In this document: piece after piece, positions 50,222 through 58,166 of the stretch
Layout: each line of letters starts with the position of its first letter
Numbering within the stretch: position 1 is the first letter of the stretch
NCBI RefSeq assembly: GCF_036227605.1
Contig: NZ_CP109487.1
Location: 2,232,001-2,296,000, forward strand
Length of the DNA: 64,000 nt
From: Streptomyces sp. NBC_01439
GTDB lineage: Bacteria; Actinomycetota; Actinomycetes; Streptomycetales; Streptomycetaceae
Direction: 5' to 3'
Notes under the pieces: model-generated
Told to the model about the DNA's origin: nothing
What the model saw: only the letters and a program-made list of their open reading frames with translations
Databases searched by the model: none
Program-made: the position numbers and the translations under genes

Positions 50222-51709
50222 CTACGCCACCCAGTGCGGCCGCTCCACCGCCGGCGGGAGCGGCACCCCGTCGTGGAAGGCGCTCGCGAGGCGGCGGACG
50301 CCCTCGTCCAGGCGGTCCGCGGGCAGCGTGTACGGGATCCGGAGCCGGTGCTCGAAGGTGCCCGGGTCCACCCCGAAGCGCGCGCCGCGGCCGATGTGCA
50401 CGCCGGCCGCGGCGGCCCGCTCGGCCAGGGCGGAGCTGACCGGCTCGCCCAGGTCGACCCAGAGGGAGAGGCCGCCCGGCGGGACCTGCCAGGACCATTC
50501 CGGGGTGTGGCGCTGGAGCGAGGCCACCAGGGCCTCGCGCTGGTTCCTCAGCTGCGCGAGGCGTGCGGGCAGTTCCCGTTCCATGGCGTGCAGCAGCGGG
50601 AGCGCGACCAGCTGGTCGAGCACCGAGCCGGTCATGTCGGCGGAGACCCGTACGGCCGTCAGCTCCGTGATCATCTTCGCGGTGGCCCGGATCCACCCCA
50701 CCCGCAGCCCGCCCCAGTGCGTCTTGCTCAGCGAGCCGATGGTGATCACGTGGTCGGCGCCCCCGCGCGGGGCGAGGGAGGCCAGCGGCGCGGGGGCGGG
50801 CACGTCCAGCGCGATGTCGGCGATCGTCTCGTCGACGACCAGCCAGGTCCCGGTGGCACGGGTCGCCGCGAGCAACCGCAGCCGCTGCTGCGGCGGCATC
50901 AGCGCGCCCGTCGGGTTGTGGAAGTCGGGGATCACGTACGCCAGCCGGGGCACGGTCTGGCGCAGCGTGGACTCGGCTATCTCCATGTCCCAGCCCGCGT
51001 CGGAGACGGCGATGGATCCGGTGCGCAGGCGCGCGTGGCGCAGGGCGTCGAGGGCGTTGGCGTAGGTCGGGTTCTCCGTCACGACCCGGTCCCCGGCCCG
51101 GCAGAGCAGGCTGACGACCAGCGAGAAGGCCTGCTGGGCCCCGGCGGTCACCAGGATCTGCTCGGGGCGCGTGGGGAGCCCGCGCCGGGTGAACCGGTCG
51201 GCGACGGCGCTGCGGAGGTCGGGCAGGCCGAAGGGGTGGTAGCCGGGGGTCCGGGCCAGCTGGGGCAGCCGGGGCGCGGCCCAGGCCAGGGCGTCGGCGA
51301 GGCCGGATTCCGGCGCGCCCATGGCGGCGATGGCGAGGTCGACACCGGGATCGCCGTCGGCGCCGTAGCCGCCGGCGCCGAGGAGGGCGTGGGCTCCGAC
51401 CGGGCGGTGGCCGTCGGGGAGCTCGGTCCAGGTGCCGGCGCCGCGCCGGCTGCGGACGTAGCCGCTCTCGCGCAGCAGGTCGTAGGCGCCGGTGACGGTG
51501 GCCCGGCTGGCGCCGACCGCCTCGGCGAGTTCGCGTTCGGCGGGCAGCCGGACGTGCAGGGCGATGCGTCCGTCGAGGATCAGCGTGCGGACCGCGTCGG
51601 CGAGCGCCCGGTAGCCGGGGCGGGCCAGGACGTCGGCGGGCAGCAGGGCCGCGAGCTGACGGCTGCCGATGGTCCTGTCCGCTGTCTGGACCACTCGCCC
51701 GATTGCCAT
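50222..51709 (-). CDS. MocR-type regulator (GntR head with aminotransferase fold)
   Basis: 495 residues. A GntR winged helix (residues ~25-95: ALADAVRTLILDGRIALHVR, LAEAVGASRATVTGAYDLLR) is joined to a class I/II aminotransferase-like domain. The PLP site is suggested by YVIPDFHNPTGALMPPQQR, DETIADI and the Schiff-base Lys in ITIGSLSKTHWGGLRVGWI. MocR proteins sense PLP-linked amino compounds rather than catalyse transamination. ATG at 51709 has GGAGG five bases upstream. GATTGGC repeats in the upstream region are probable self-operators. Confidence 0.9.
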   Translation of the reverse strand: MAIGRVVQTADRTIGSRQLAALLPADVLARPGYRALADAVRTLILDGRIALHVRLPAERELAEAVGASRATVTGAYDLLRESGYVRSRRGAGTWTELPDGHRPVGAHALLGAGGYGADGDPGVDLAIAAMGAPESGLADALAWAAPRLPQLARTPGYHPFGLPDLRSAVADRFTRRGLPTRPEQILVTAGAQQAFSLVVSLLCRAGDRVVTENPTYANALDALRHARLRTGSIAVSDAGWDMEIAESTLRQTVPRLAYVIPDFHNPTGALMPPQQRLRLLAATRATGTWLVVDETIADIALDVPAPAPLASLAPRGGADHVITIGSLSKTHWGGLRVGWIRATAKMITELTAVRVSADMTGSVLDQLVALPLLHAMERELPARLAQLRNQREALVASLQRHTPEWSWQVPPGGLSLWVDLGEPVSSALAERAAAAGVHIGRGARFGVDPGTFEHRLRIPYTLPADRLDEGVRRLASAFHDGVPLPPAVERPHWVA

Positions 51710-51722
51710 GCCAACCTCCCCC

Positions 51723-51783
51723 GATTGGCTCTGACGGCCAGGCCAATCGAGGACCAGACTCGCCGTATTGGCCCTCGATTGGC
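51723..51783. promoter_or_regulatory. GATTGGC repeats of the MocR region
   Basis: GATTGGC at 51723-51729, then GCCAATCGAGG (51742-51752) and its exact reverse complement CCTCGATTGGC (51773-51783), 20 bases apart. An extra ATTGGCC lies at 51767. Multiple spaced half-sites are typical of dimeric MocR proteins. Confidence 0.6.
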
Positions 51784-51797
51784 AAGGAGATCCCGAG

Positions 51798-51980
51798 ATG
51801 CTGACCGACCGTGACGAGCGCTTCCTGTTGGCCGCCGCCGAGAACCGGATCGCCCGTCCGCTGCGGATCGGGGCCGCGCTGGCCTCCGTACGGCGCGCCC
51901 TGGCACGACGGTCACCGGATCGCACGCAGCAGCGAGAATCGGTGCCATGTCATCCCACACGCACCCCGATCCGCCCCTGA
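51798..51980 (+). CDS. Small basic protein, divergent from MocR
   Basis: 60 codons, with AGGAG eight bases before the ATG. It begins MLTDRDERFLLAAAENRIAR and continues PLRIGAALASVRRALARR; Arg-rich, helical, no known family. Its last 34 bases overlap the next gene in another frame. The good ribosome site and position under the MocR operators favour a real gene, but the codon bias is similar in overlapping frames, so a truncated remnant or chance frame is possible. Confidence 0.4.
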   Translation: MLTDRDERFLLAAAENRIARPLRIGAALASVRRALARRSPDRTQQRESVPCHPTRTPIRP

Positions 51981-52576
51981 CCCCGGGGTCCCCGCCGATC
52001 GCGGGCCTGCTGCTGGCCGCCGGCGGCGGCCGCCGGCTCGGCGGACGACCCAAGGCCCTGCTCCCCTACCGCGGCCGCCCGCTGGTCGAGAACGCCGTAC
52101 GGGTCCTGCGCGAGGCGGGCTGCGACCCGGTGCACGTGGTGCTCGGTGCCTCGGCGGCCGAGGTGCGCGAGCGCGCGGACCTGACCGGCTGCGTAATCGT
52201 GGACAACCCGGAGTGGGCCGAGGGGATGGGTTCCTCGCTGCGGGTCGGCCTCGCCTCCCTCGCCGGTACGGGCGCCCGCGCGGCCCTGGTCTCCCTGGTG
52301 GACCAGCCGGGCATCGGCCCGGCGGCGGTGGCCCGGGTACGGGCGGCGTACCGCTCCCCCACGAGCCTGGTGGCGGCGGCGTACGGCGGGGAGCGCGGCC
52401 ACCCCGTGCTGTTCGGGGCGGACCGCTGGGCCGACGTCGCCGCAACGGCGATCGGCGACAAAGGCGCTCGGGTGCATCTTGCGCGACATGCCGAGGAGCT
52501 CATGCTGGTGGAGTGTGCGGACATCGCGGAGGCCTTCGACATCGACACGCCGCCCGACCTGGCACGACTCCTCTGA
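51947..52576 (+). CDS. MobA/MocA-like molybdenum cofactor nucleotidyltransferase
   Basis: 209 residues. The nucleotide-binding start is IAGLLLAAGGGRRLGGRPKA, followed by PLVENAVRVLREAGCDPVHV, VDNPEWAEGMGSSLRVGLAS, SLVDQPGIGPAAVARV, and GERGHPVLFGADRW. This is the MocA/CoxL-accessory pattern: CTP (or GTP) transfer to molybdopterin for xanthine-dehydrogenase-type enzymes. That fits a genome segment devoted to purine degradation, although no dehydrogenase is in the window. ATG at 51947; a GAGAAT element lies seven bases upstream (leaderless-like). Confidence 0.85.
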   Translation: MSSHTHPDPPLTPGSPPIAGLLLAAGGGRRLGGRPKALLPYRGRPLVENAVRVLREAGCDPVHVVLGASAAEVRERADLTGCVIVDNPEWAEGMGSSLRVGLASLAGTGARAALVSLVDQPGIGPAAVARVRAAYRSPTSLVAAAYGGERGHPVLFGADRWADVAATAIGDKGARVHLARHAEELMLVECADIAEAFDIDTPPDLARLL

Positions 52577-52645
52577 GCACGGCGTGACCGCCTTGGCACT
52601 GAGGGCCACCGGGAAGCGGAATCTGTCGACTCAGAGAATCTCGAC

Positions 52646-52662
52646 ATCAACAAACCATTGAA
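52646..52662. promoter_or_regulatory. AllR-like operator before malate synthase
   Basis: On the minus strand TTCAATGGTTTGTTGAT; it matches the allantoinase operator at 13 of 17 positions, including both half-sites TTCAA and GTTGA. It overlaps the -35 box at 52658-52663. Confidence 0.6.
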
Positions 52663-52686
52663 CTTCCACCATGAGGAAATTACTAT
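52658..52686 (+). promoter_or_regulatory. Promoter of malate synthase with operator in the spacer
   Basis: TTGAAC (52658-52663), a 17-base spacer and TACTAT (52681-52686), close to the vegetative consensus. The spacer contains TTCCACCATGAGGAA (52664-52678), an inverted TTCC/GGAA repeat like that in the allR-allB region. Repressor binding would occlude polymerase. Confidence 0.65.
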
Positions 52687-52828
52687 CCACTGGTCAGAAG
52701 CGCCCTGAACCCCCAGACGGCGCCCGCGACCGTATTCCGGAGCTCTCCACACCCGACGGCACTGCGTGCCGTCTCGCGCGAGCATTCCCCCGCGGCCGCC
52801 AGGCACCGCCGCTGAAGGAGTGACAGAT

Positions 52829-54448
52829 ATGTCCGCACCAGCGCCGTCCCCGCTGGCCATCGTCGACGCCGAGCCCCTGCCCCGGCAGGACGAAGTCCTC
52901 ACCGAAGCGGCCCTCGCCTTCGTGGCCGAGCTCCACCGGCGGTTCGCCCCCCGCCGCGCCGAGCTCCTCGTCCGCCGCACCGAGCGCCGTGCCGAGATCG
53001 CCCGGACCTCCACCCTCGACTTCCTCCCGGACACCGCACAGGTCCGCGAGGGCGACTGGAAGGTGGCGCCGGCCCCGGCCGCGCTGAACGACCGTCGTGT
53101 GGAGATCACCGGTCCGACGGACCGCAAGATGACCATCAACGCCCTGAACTCGGGCGCCAAGGTCTGGCTCGCCGACTTCGAGGACGCCTCCGCTCCCACC
53201 TGGGAGAACGTCGTCCTCGGCCAGCTCAACCTCATCGACGCCTACGAGCGTCGCATCGACTTCACCGACCCGCGCACCGGCAAGGCGTACGCGCTGAAGC
53301 CCGCCGACCAGCTCGCCACCGTCGTCATGCGGCCGCGCGGCTGGCACCTGCAGGAGCGCCACCTGCAGTTCGAGGGCGGCCCGGCCTCCGGCTCGCTCGT
53401 CGACTTCGGCCTGTACTTCTTCCACAACGCCAAGCGCCTGATCGACCTCGGCAAGGGGCCGTACTTCTACCTGCCGAAGACCGAGTCGCACCTGGAGGCC
53501 CGCCTCTGGAACGAGATCTTCGTCTTCGCCCAGGACTACGTCGGCATCCCGCAGGGCACCGTCCGCGCGACCGTCCTCATCGAGACGATCACCGCCGCGT
53601 ACGAGATGGAGGAGATCCTCTACGAGCTGCGCGACCACGCGGCCGGCCTGAACGCGGGCCGCTGGGACTACCTGTTCTCCATCGTCAAGAACTTCCGTGA
53701 CGGCGGCGAGAAGTTCGTCCTGCCGGACCGCAACGCGGTCACGATGACCGCCCCGTTCATGCGGGCGTACACCGAACTGCTGGTCCGCACCTGCCACAAG
53801 CGCGGCGCGCACGCCATCGGCGGCATGGCGGCCTTCATCCCGTCCCGCAAGGACGCCGAGGTCAACAAGGTCGCCTTCGAGAAGGTCAAGGCCGACAAGG
53901 ACCGCGAGGCGGGCGACGGCTTCGACGGCTCCTGGGTCGCCCACCCCGACCTGGTCCCGATCGCGATGGCCTCCTTCGACGCCGTGCTCGGCGAGAAGCC
54001 GAACCAGAAGGACCGGCTGCGCGAGGACGTCTCGGTGGCCCCGGGCGAGCTCATCGCGATCGACTCCCTCGACGCGCGGCCGACGTACGAGGGCCTGCGC
54101 AACGCGGTCCAGGTCGGCATCCGTTACATCGAGGCGTGGCTGCGCGGCCTCGGCGCCGTCGGCATCTTCGGTCTGATGGAGGACGCGGCCACCGCCGAGA
54201 TCTCGCGCTCGCAGATCTGGCAGTGGATCAACGCGGGCGTCGTGTTCGAGAACGGCGAGACGGCCACGGCCGAACTGACCCGCACGATCGCGGCCGAGGA
54301 ACTGGCCGCCATCCGCGCCGAGGTCGGCGAGGAGGCCTTCACGTCCGGCAAGTGGAACCAGGCCCACGACCTCCTCCTCCAGGTCTCCCTGGACGCGGAC
54401 TACGCGGACTTCCTGACCCTCCCCGCCTACGACCAGCTGGTCGGCTGA
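52829..54448 (+). CDS. aceB: Malate synthase A
   Basis: 539 residues, the usual length of the A isoform. It condenses glyoxylate with acetyl-CoA to malate. Conserved stretches: GPTDRKMTINALNSGAKVWL then ADFEDASAPTWENV, HLQERHLQFEGGP, FYLPKTESHLEARLWNEIFV, GTVRATVLIETITAAYEMEE, GRWDYLFSIVKNF, and the catalytic-Asp region AVGIFGLMEDAATAEISRSQ-like (GIFGLMEDAATAEISR). ATG at 52829 follows AGGAG by eight bases. Here it probably disposes of glyoxylate from ureidoglycolate rather than serving acetate growth, since its promoter carries the ureide operators. Confidence 0.95.
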   Translation: MSAPAPSPLAIVDAEPLPRQDEVLTEAALAFVAELHRRFAPRRAELLVRRTERRAEIARTSTLDFLPDTAQVREGDWKVAPAPAALNDRRVEITGPTDRKMTINALNSGAKVWLADFEDASAPTWENVVLGQLNLIDAYERRIDFTDPRTGKAYALKPADQLATVVMRPRGWHLQERHLQFEGGPASGSLVDFGLYFFHNAKRLIDLGKGPYFYLPKTESHLEARLWNEIFVFAQDYVGIPQGTVRATVLIETITAAYEMEEILYELRDHAAGLNAGRWDYLFSIVKNFRDGGEKFVLPDRNAVTMTAPFMRAYTELLVRTCHKRGAHAIGGMAAFIPSRKDAEVNKVAFEKVKADKDREAGDGFDGSWVAHPDLVPIAMASFDAVLGEKPNQKDRLREDVSVAPGELIAIDSLDARPTYEGLRNAVQVGIRYIEAWLRGLGAVGIFGLMEDAATAEISRSQIWQWINAGVVFENGETATAELTRTIAAEELAAIRAEVGEEAFTSGKWNQAHDLLLQVSLDADYADFLTLPAYDQLVG

Positions 54449-54487
54449 TACCCGGCTTCGACCGAAACGCACAGCGGCCGAAGCCCG

Positions 54488-54529
54488 ACGGCTCCGCCCG
54501 CGCGCCGCACGGCGCGCGGGCGGAGCCGT
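54488..54529 (+). terminator. Very strong terminator after malate synthase
   Basis: A perfect 19-base stem (54488-54506 with 54511-54529) around the loop GCAC, followed by TTTGCGTT. Left arm ACGGCTCCGCCCGCGCGCC. Confidence 0.92.
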
Positions 54530-54561
54530 TTGCGTTCCACAACAGGACGATCCGAGTCCCG

Positions 54562-54613
54562 AACGACCGGTCGGTCGTTACTTGTTCGTAACGTGACTGT
54601 ACCTAGCGGTAAC
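54562..54613. promoter_or_regulatory. Inverted repeat and GTTAC/GTAAC sites before the GDSL gene
   Basis: AACGACCG-GT-CGGTCGTT (54562-54579) is a perfect palindrome. It overlaps GTTAC-N6-GTAAC (54577-54592), the same 11-base-period pair as upstream of the CocE-like gene; another GTAAC is at 54609. TetR-like and OmpR-like regulators respectively are suggested by form. Confidence 0.5.
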
Positions 54614-54724
54614 AAGCGGGCCCGTGTCACCTTTCCGATGCCACCGGCCGGCGGTACCCCCACTTCCCAGCCACGCGACACAGTCGTCGCCGACTTCGGC
54701 GTGGCCGAACGCAGGAGTTCCGCC

Positions 54725-55915
54725 GTGATCGGATTCCGCAACGTCAGCAAGGACCGTGACCGCAGTCGGGTGCGACGGCTGGCCGGGGCCGCAATGGCCG
54801 TGCCGCTCGCCGCCGGCGCACTGTTGGCCGGCGGGGCGGGTACCTCCGCCGCCAGCCCGGTAACCGGACCCACCGCCGTGGTGTCCATGGGCGACAGCTA
54901 CATCTCCGGCGAGGCCGGGCGTTGGAAGGGCAACAGCCTGACCAACAGCGGCAGTCGGAACGGTACCGACCGGGGCTGGGTCAGCGGCAGCACCTACGAC
55001 CCCGCCAAGGTCTACGGGACCACCGTCGGCGGATGCCACCGCTCCGACTCCGCCGAGGTGCGCAGCGCCGGGGCGATCGCCGACGTCGCCGTGAACCTCG
55101 CCTGTTCCGGGGCGGTTTCGGACAACGTGTTCCGCGCCTCCAACGGCGGCGTCGCCTACAAGGGCGAGGCCCCGCAGGCCGATCAGCTCGCCGCCGTGGC
55201 CGCGAGCCACAACGTCAAGGTCATCGCCCTGTCCATCGGCGGCAACGACCTCGGCTTCGCCGACATCATCACGGACTGCGCGCTCGACTTCGTCCTCTGG
55301 AACTCGTACTGCTACGACGACCAGCAGGCTGGCGTCGACCAGAAGATCGACGCGGTCATGGGCAAGGTCGGCAAGTCCGTGGACGAGATCCGGGCCGTGA
55401 TGCGTGCGGCCGGGTACGCCGACTCCTCGTACCGGATCGTGCTGCAGTCCTACCCGTCGCCGATCCCGCGCGGCGCGGAGAACCGGTACACGCAGAGCGA
55501 CTGGAGCCGGCTCAACACCGGCGGATGCCCCTTCTGGAACCGGGACTCGGACTGGGCGCGGGATTCCCTCGTGCCGCAGATAGCGAACCGGATCAAGGGC
55601 GTCGCGGCGGCCAAGGGCGCACAGTTCCTGGACCTGCGGGACATGATGCAGGGCCGTGAGGTGTGCGCGAAGGCGAGCAAGCTGGTGAGCTCGAGCGTGC
55701 CCGCCTCGGCGAAGACGAGCGAGTGGGCGCGCTGGATCGACCAGAACGAGACGCAGGGGCCGATCCAGGAGTCCATGCACCCGAACTACTTCGGCCAGCT
55801 CGCCGCGGGGCGCTGCCTGGCCCTGGTCGTCGCCCAGCCCGCGAGCTCCGGCTTCAGCTGCAAGAACACCGCGGGCGGGGACCAGACGGGCATGTTCCTG
55901 ACCCCGACCTCCTGA
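54725..55915 (+). CDS. Secreted GDSL/SGNH hydrolase
   Basis: 396 residues. Signal peptide (AGAAMAVPLAAGALLAGGAG then TSAA, cleavage near residue 42) followed by an SGNH domain. Block I GDSYISGEAGRW (Ser at about 57), block III GGNDLGFAD (Asn), block V MHPNYFGQ (His). Six or more cysteines (GGCHRSD, LACSGAV, TDCALDF, NSYCYDD, GGCPFW) imply disulfides. It may act on lipids or acyl-sugars outside the cell. GTG at 54725 has AGGAG seven bases upstream; the GTTAC sites suggest control by a cell-envelope response regulator. Confidence 0.9.
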   Translation: MIGFRNVSKDRDRSRVRRLAGAAMAVPLAAGALLAGGAGTSAASPVTGPTAVVSMGDSYISGEAGRWKGNSLTNSGSRNGTDRGWVSGSTYDPAKVYGTTVGGCHRSDSAEVRSAGAIADVAVNLACSGAVSDNVFRASNGGVAYKGEAPQADQLAAVAASHNVKVIALSIGGNDLGFADIITDCALDFVLWNSYCYDDQQAGVDQKIDAVMGKVGKSVDEIRAVMRAAGYADSSYRIVLQSYPSPIPRGAENRYTQSDWSRLNTGGCPFWNRDSDWARDSLVPQIANRIKGVAAAKGAQFLDLRDMMQGREVCAKASKLVSSSVPASAKTSEWARWIDQNETQGPIQESMHPNYFGQLAAGRCLALVVAQPASSGFSCKNTAGGDQTGMFLTPTS

Positions 55916-55932
55916 GGGAGGCCCCGTGGTCG

Positions 55933-55964
55933 GGGCTCCACCGGGCGGCGGCCCGGTGGAGCCC
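55933..55964 (+). terminator. Terminator after the GDSL gene
   Basis: GGGCTCCACCGGG (55933-55945) and its complement (55952-55964) with a 6-base loop, 17 bases beyond the stop. Confidence 0.85.
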
Positions 55965-55971
55965 TGGGGAG

Positions 55972-56020
55972 CCCGGCGGGGCCCGACGGGCCCCGGCGGG
56001 CCCCGGCGGGCCCCGTTCGG
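55972..56020. repeat. GC-only 10-base tandem repeat
   Basis: Imperfect copies of CCCCGGCGGG (two perfect at 55991-56010, degenerate ones on both sides) behind the GDSL terminator. Simple repeat; no coding sense. Confidence 0.75.
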
Positions 56021-56131
56021 GTCAGTCGGACTGCGCGAACGGCCCGTCGGCCCGAGTCTGGGGGGTGACGGACGGGGCGACGGACCGCGGGTCCGACGCG
56101 GCGCGCCGCATCCGGAAGGAGCGTGATCGGC

Positions 56132-56608
56132 GTGGCCCGCAACCGCCGCCTGATCCTGAGCACGCCGTCCGAGGTCTGGCGGCTGCTGTCCGACGGCCAC
56201 CGCTACGGCGAATGGGTCACGGGAACCCAGCAGGTCCTCGCCGCGGATCCGCACTGGCCGGACGTGGGGGCCCGGCTGAAGGTCCGGGTCGGCTCCGGCC
56301 CCCTCACCCTCGACGACACCTGCGTCGTGCGCCGGTGCGAACCGCAGCGCCGCCTGGAGCTGGAAGCGCGGGCGGAACCCTTCGGGGCGGCGCGCATCGC
56401 CATGCACCTGGCGCCCTGGGGCGAGAACACCCTCTTCACCCTCGACTGGCACCCCCTGCGGGGACCCGGCACCCGGATGCACGGGCTCCCCGTGGACTAC
56501 ATCGTCGCCATCCGCAACGGCATGATGCTGACGAAGCTCGCCAGGATCGCGGTCCGCGAGCACGCCGACGCGCAGGTCACGCCGATCACCGGTCGGGGGC
56601 GGCCGTGA
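56132..56608 (+). CDS. SRPBCC (START-like) family protein
   Basis: 158 residues with the polyketide-cyclase/START-like fold. It begins [20 protein letters not shown], with [20 protein letters not shown] following, then alternating strands ([20 protein letters not shown]) and the long C-terminal helix. Such proteins bind hydrophobic ligands. GTG at 56132 with GGAAGGAG ten bases upstream is preferred; GTG at 56123 is too near that site. Its 3' end overlaps the convergent VOC gene by 23 bases. Confidence 0.85.
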   Translation: MARNRRLILSTPSEVWRLLSDGHRYGEWVTGTQQVLAADPHWPDVGARLKVRVGSGPLTLDDTCVVRRCEPQRRLELEARAEPFGAARIAMHLAPWGENTLFTLDWHPLRGPGTRMHGLPVDYIVAIRNGMMLTKLARIAVREHADAQVTPITGRGRP

Positions 56609-56978
56609 GCACCGACAGGATGTTGCCCGCCGGGTCCTTGAACCAGGCGATGGTGGGCGTGCCGTCCTCGCCGTGCACGATGCCCTTGGCGTCCGCCTCG
56701 AAGCCCTCGTAGCGCTCGAACGCGACGCCGCGCGCGGTGAGCTTGTCCACGGCCCGTTCGACGTCGTCCACGGGGAAGTTCAGGATCGTGTAGGTCGCGG
56801 GCCGGTGGTCCTCCTTCGGGTAGACCATGATCGTGGTGCCGCCCGCGAGGTCGAGGCGGAGCAGGCCCATGTCCTCGTCCCGGGAGACGCTCAGGCCGAG
56901 GGTCGTCCCGTAGAACTCCTCGGCCCGCTCCAGGTCGTCGACCGCGAATCCGCTGAATGCCCTGCTGTTTTCGAACAT
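56586..56978 (-). CDS. VOC/glyoxalase-family protein
   Basis: 130 residues, one glyoxalase-fold domain of two beta-alpha-beta-beta-beta units: [79 protein letters not shown]. The metal ligands of true glyoxalases are only partly present, so it may be a binding or resistance protein rather than an enzyme. ATG at 56978, AGGA six bases upstream. Confidence 0.88.
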   Translation of the reverse strand: MFENSRAFSGFAVDDLERAEEFYGTTLGLSVSRDEDMGLLRLDLAGGTTIMVYPKEDHRPATYTILNFPVDDVERAVDKLTARGVAFERYEGFEADAKGIVHGEDGTPTIAWFKDPAGNILSVLTAAPDR

Positions 56979-57095
56979 GCCGGTTCCTTCGGTCCGGGGC
57001 TCCCCGCTTCCCATGGTCCTCCCGGTCCGGCCGGGCGTCGATTCCGCAGGCCGGCGCCCCGGAAATCGGGGTGATCGACGCGAGGGGGGGCTGGC

Positions 57096-58079
57096 ATGCT
57101 CGGGCGCATGGCAGCCCGTAGCGCACGTCCCAGTCTGTACATCTCCGTCGACATCGAGGCCGACGGACCCATCCCCGGACCGTATTCGATGATCAGCTTC
57201 GGAGCTTCGGTCGCGGGCCGCCAGGACGGTGCCTCGTATACGGCCGCCGATCCGGAACGCCTCACCTTCTACCGGGAGTTGCGGCCCATCAGCGAGGAGT
57301 TCGTGCCCGAGGCGCTGGCCGTGAGCGGGCTGGACCGCGACCGCCTGGTGCGGGAGGGCGCCGATCCGGCAGCGGCCATGGCCGAGTTCCGCGCCTGGGT
57401 GCGGGAGGTGTCCGCGGGGGCCCAGCCGGTGATGTGCGGCTATCCGGCGTCCTTCGACTGGACCTTCCTGTACTGGTACCTGATCCGGTTCGGCGGGGAC
57501 AGCCCCTTCGGCCACTCCGGTTGCTTGGACATGAAGACCCTCTACGCCACGAAGGCGCGGGTGCCGCTGCGGGCCGCGGTGAAGGGCCGGATGCCGCGCG
57601 AACTGCTGTCGCGCCGCCGCCACACGCACCACGCCCTGGACGACGCGATCGAACAGGCCGAGCTGATGAGCAACTTGATGCTGTGGGCTCCTCCCCCGGT
57701 GCCCGCCCCGGCCGCCGACCGGTCCCCCCTCATCACCCACCTCTCGTGGGGCCGCATCGAGGCCGAAAGGCTCGCCCCCGCCAAGGACTTCAAGCTGTAT
57801 CCGGGCGGTGGCCGCCCCTGGGACTGGTCCGAGCACGGTACGCGGCACGATCCCGGCATCCAGCCGGGCGAGGTCCGCGAGTTCCTCGACCTCGGGGTGA
57901 CGGCGGTCGTGCTCAGCCGGGGCATGGAGGAGCGCCTCGGGGTCGTACCGCAGACGCTGGAGGTGCTCCGGGCGGCCGGGGTCGAGGTGCACGTGGCGGA
58001 GACGACCGGAGCCGTGGAGATCTACAACCGGCTGGCCCGGGACGGCCGGGTCGGCGGCCTCTTCCACTCGACCTGCTGA
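57096..58079 (+). CDS. 3'-5' exonuclease fused to an Mth938-like domain
   Basis: 327 residues. Residues ~1-195 are a DEDDh (DnaQ-like) exonuclease: [17 protein letters not shown] motif I ([19 protein letters not shown]), motif II region [20 protein letters not shown], motif [19 protein letters not shown]. After a Pro/Ala linker ([12 protein letters not shown]) residues ~205-327 form an Mth938-like domain: [60 protein letters not shown], and the end VGGLFHSTC. Each half is a stand-alone protein in the relatives I recall, so a fusion is unusual. ATG at 57096 follows GAGGGGGG; ATG at 57108 is possible. Confidence 0.85.
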   Translation: MLGRMAARSARPSLYISVDIEADGPIPGPYSMISFGASVAGRQDGASYTAADPERLTFYRELRPISEEFVPEALAVSGLDRDRLVREGADPAAAMAEFRAWVREVSAGAQPVMCGYPASFDWTFLYWYLIRFGGDSPFGHSGCLDMKTLYATKARVPLRAAVKGRMPRELLSRRRHTHHALDDAIEQAELMSNLMLWAPPPVPAPAADRSPLITHLSWGRIEAERLAPAKDFKLYPGGGRPWDWSEHGTRHDPGIQPGEVREFLDLGVTAVVLSRGMEERLGVVPQTLEVLRAAGVEVHVAETTGAVEIYNRLARDGRVGGLFHSTC

Positions 58080-58090
58080 GCGGGGCGCGC

Positions 58091-58141
58091 GGCGGCGGCG
58101 CGCACGCCACACCCGCAGTGGGTGGCGTGCGCGCCGCCGCC
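58091..58141. terminator. Bidirectional terminator, 19-base stem
   Basis: GGCGGCGGCGCGCACGCCA (58091-58109) and its exact complement (58123-58141), 13-base loop, between the convergent exonuclease fusion and permease genes. Confidence 0.9.
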
Positions 58142-58166
58142 GTGTGCGTCCGGCGGGGGCCGGGTG

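Noticed and set aside
54530..54724. Cyclic-di-AMP riboswitch before the secreted GDSL hydrolase
   Set aside because: The leader is short and lacks the conserved riboswitch core; direct repeats and a palindrome explain its structure better.
56586..56608. 23-base convergent overlap of the SRPBCC and VOC genes
   Set aside because: Both frames and stops are well supported; short tail-to-tail overlaps are ordinary in this genome type.
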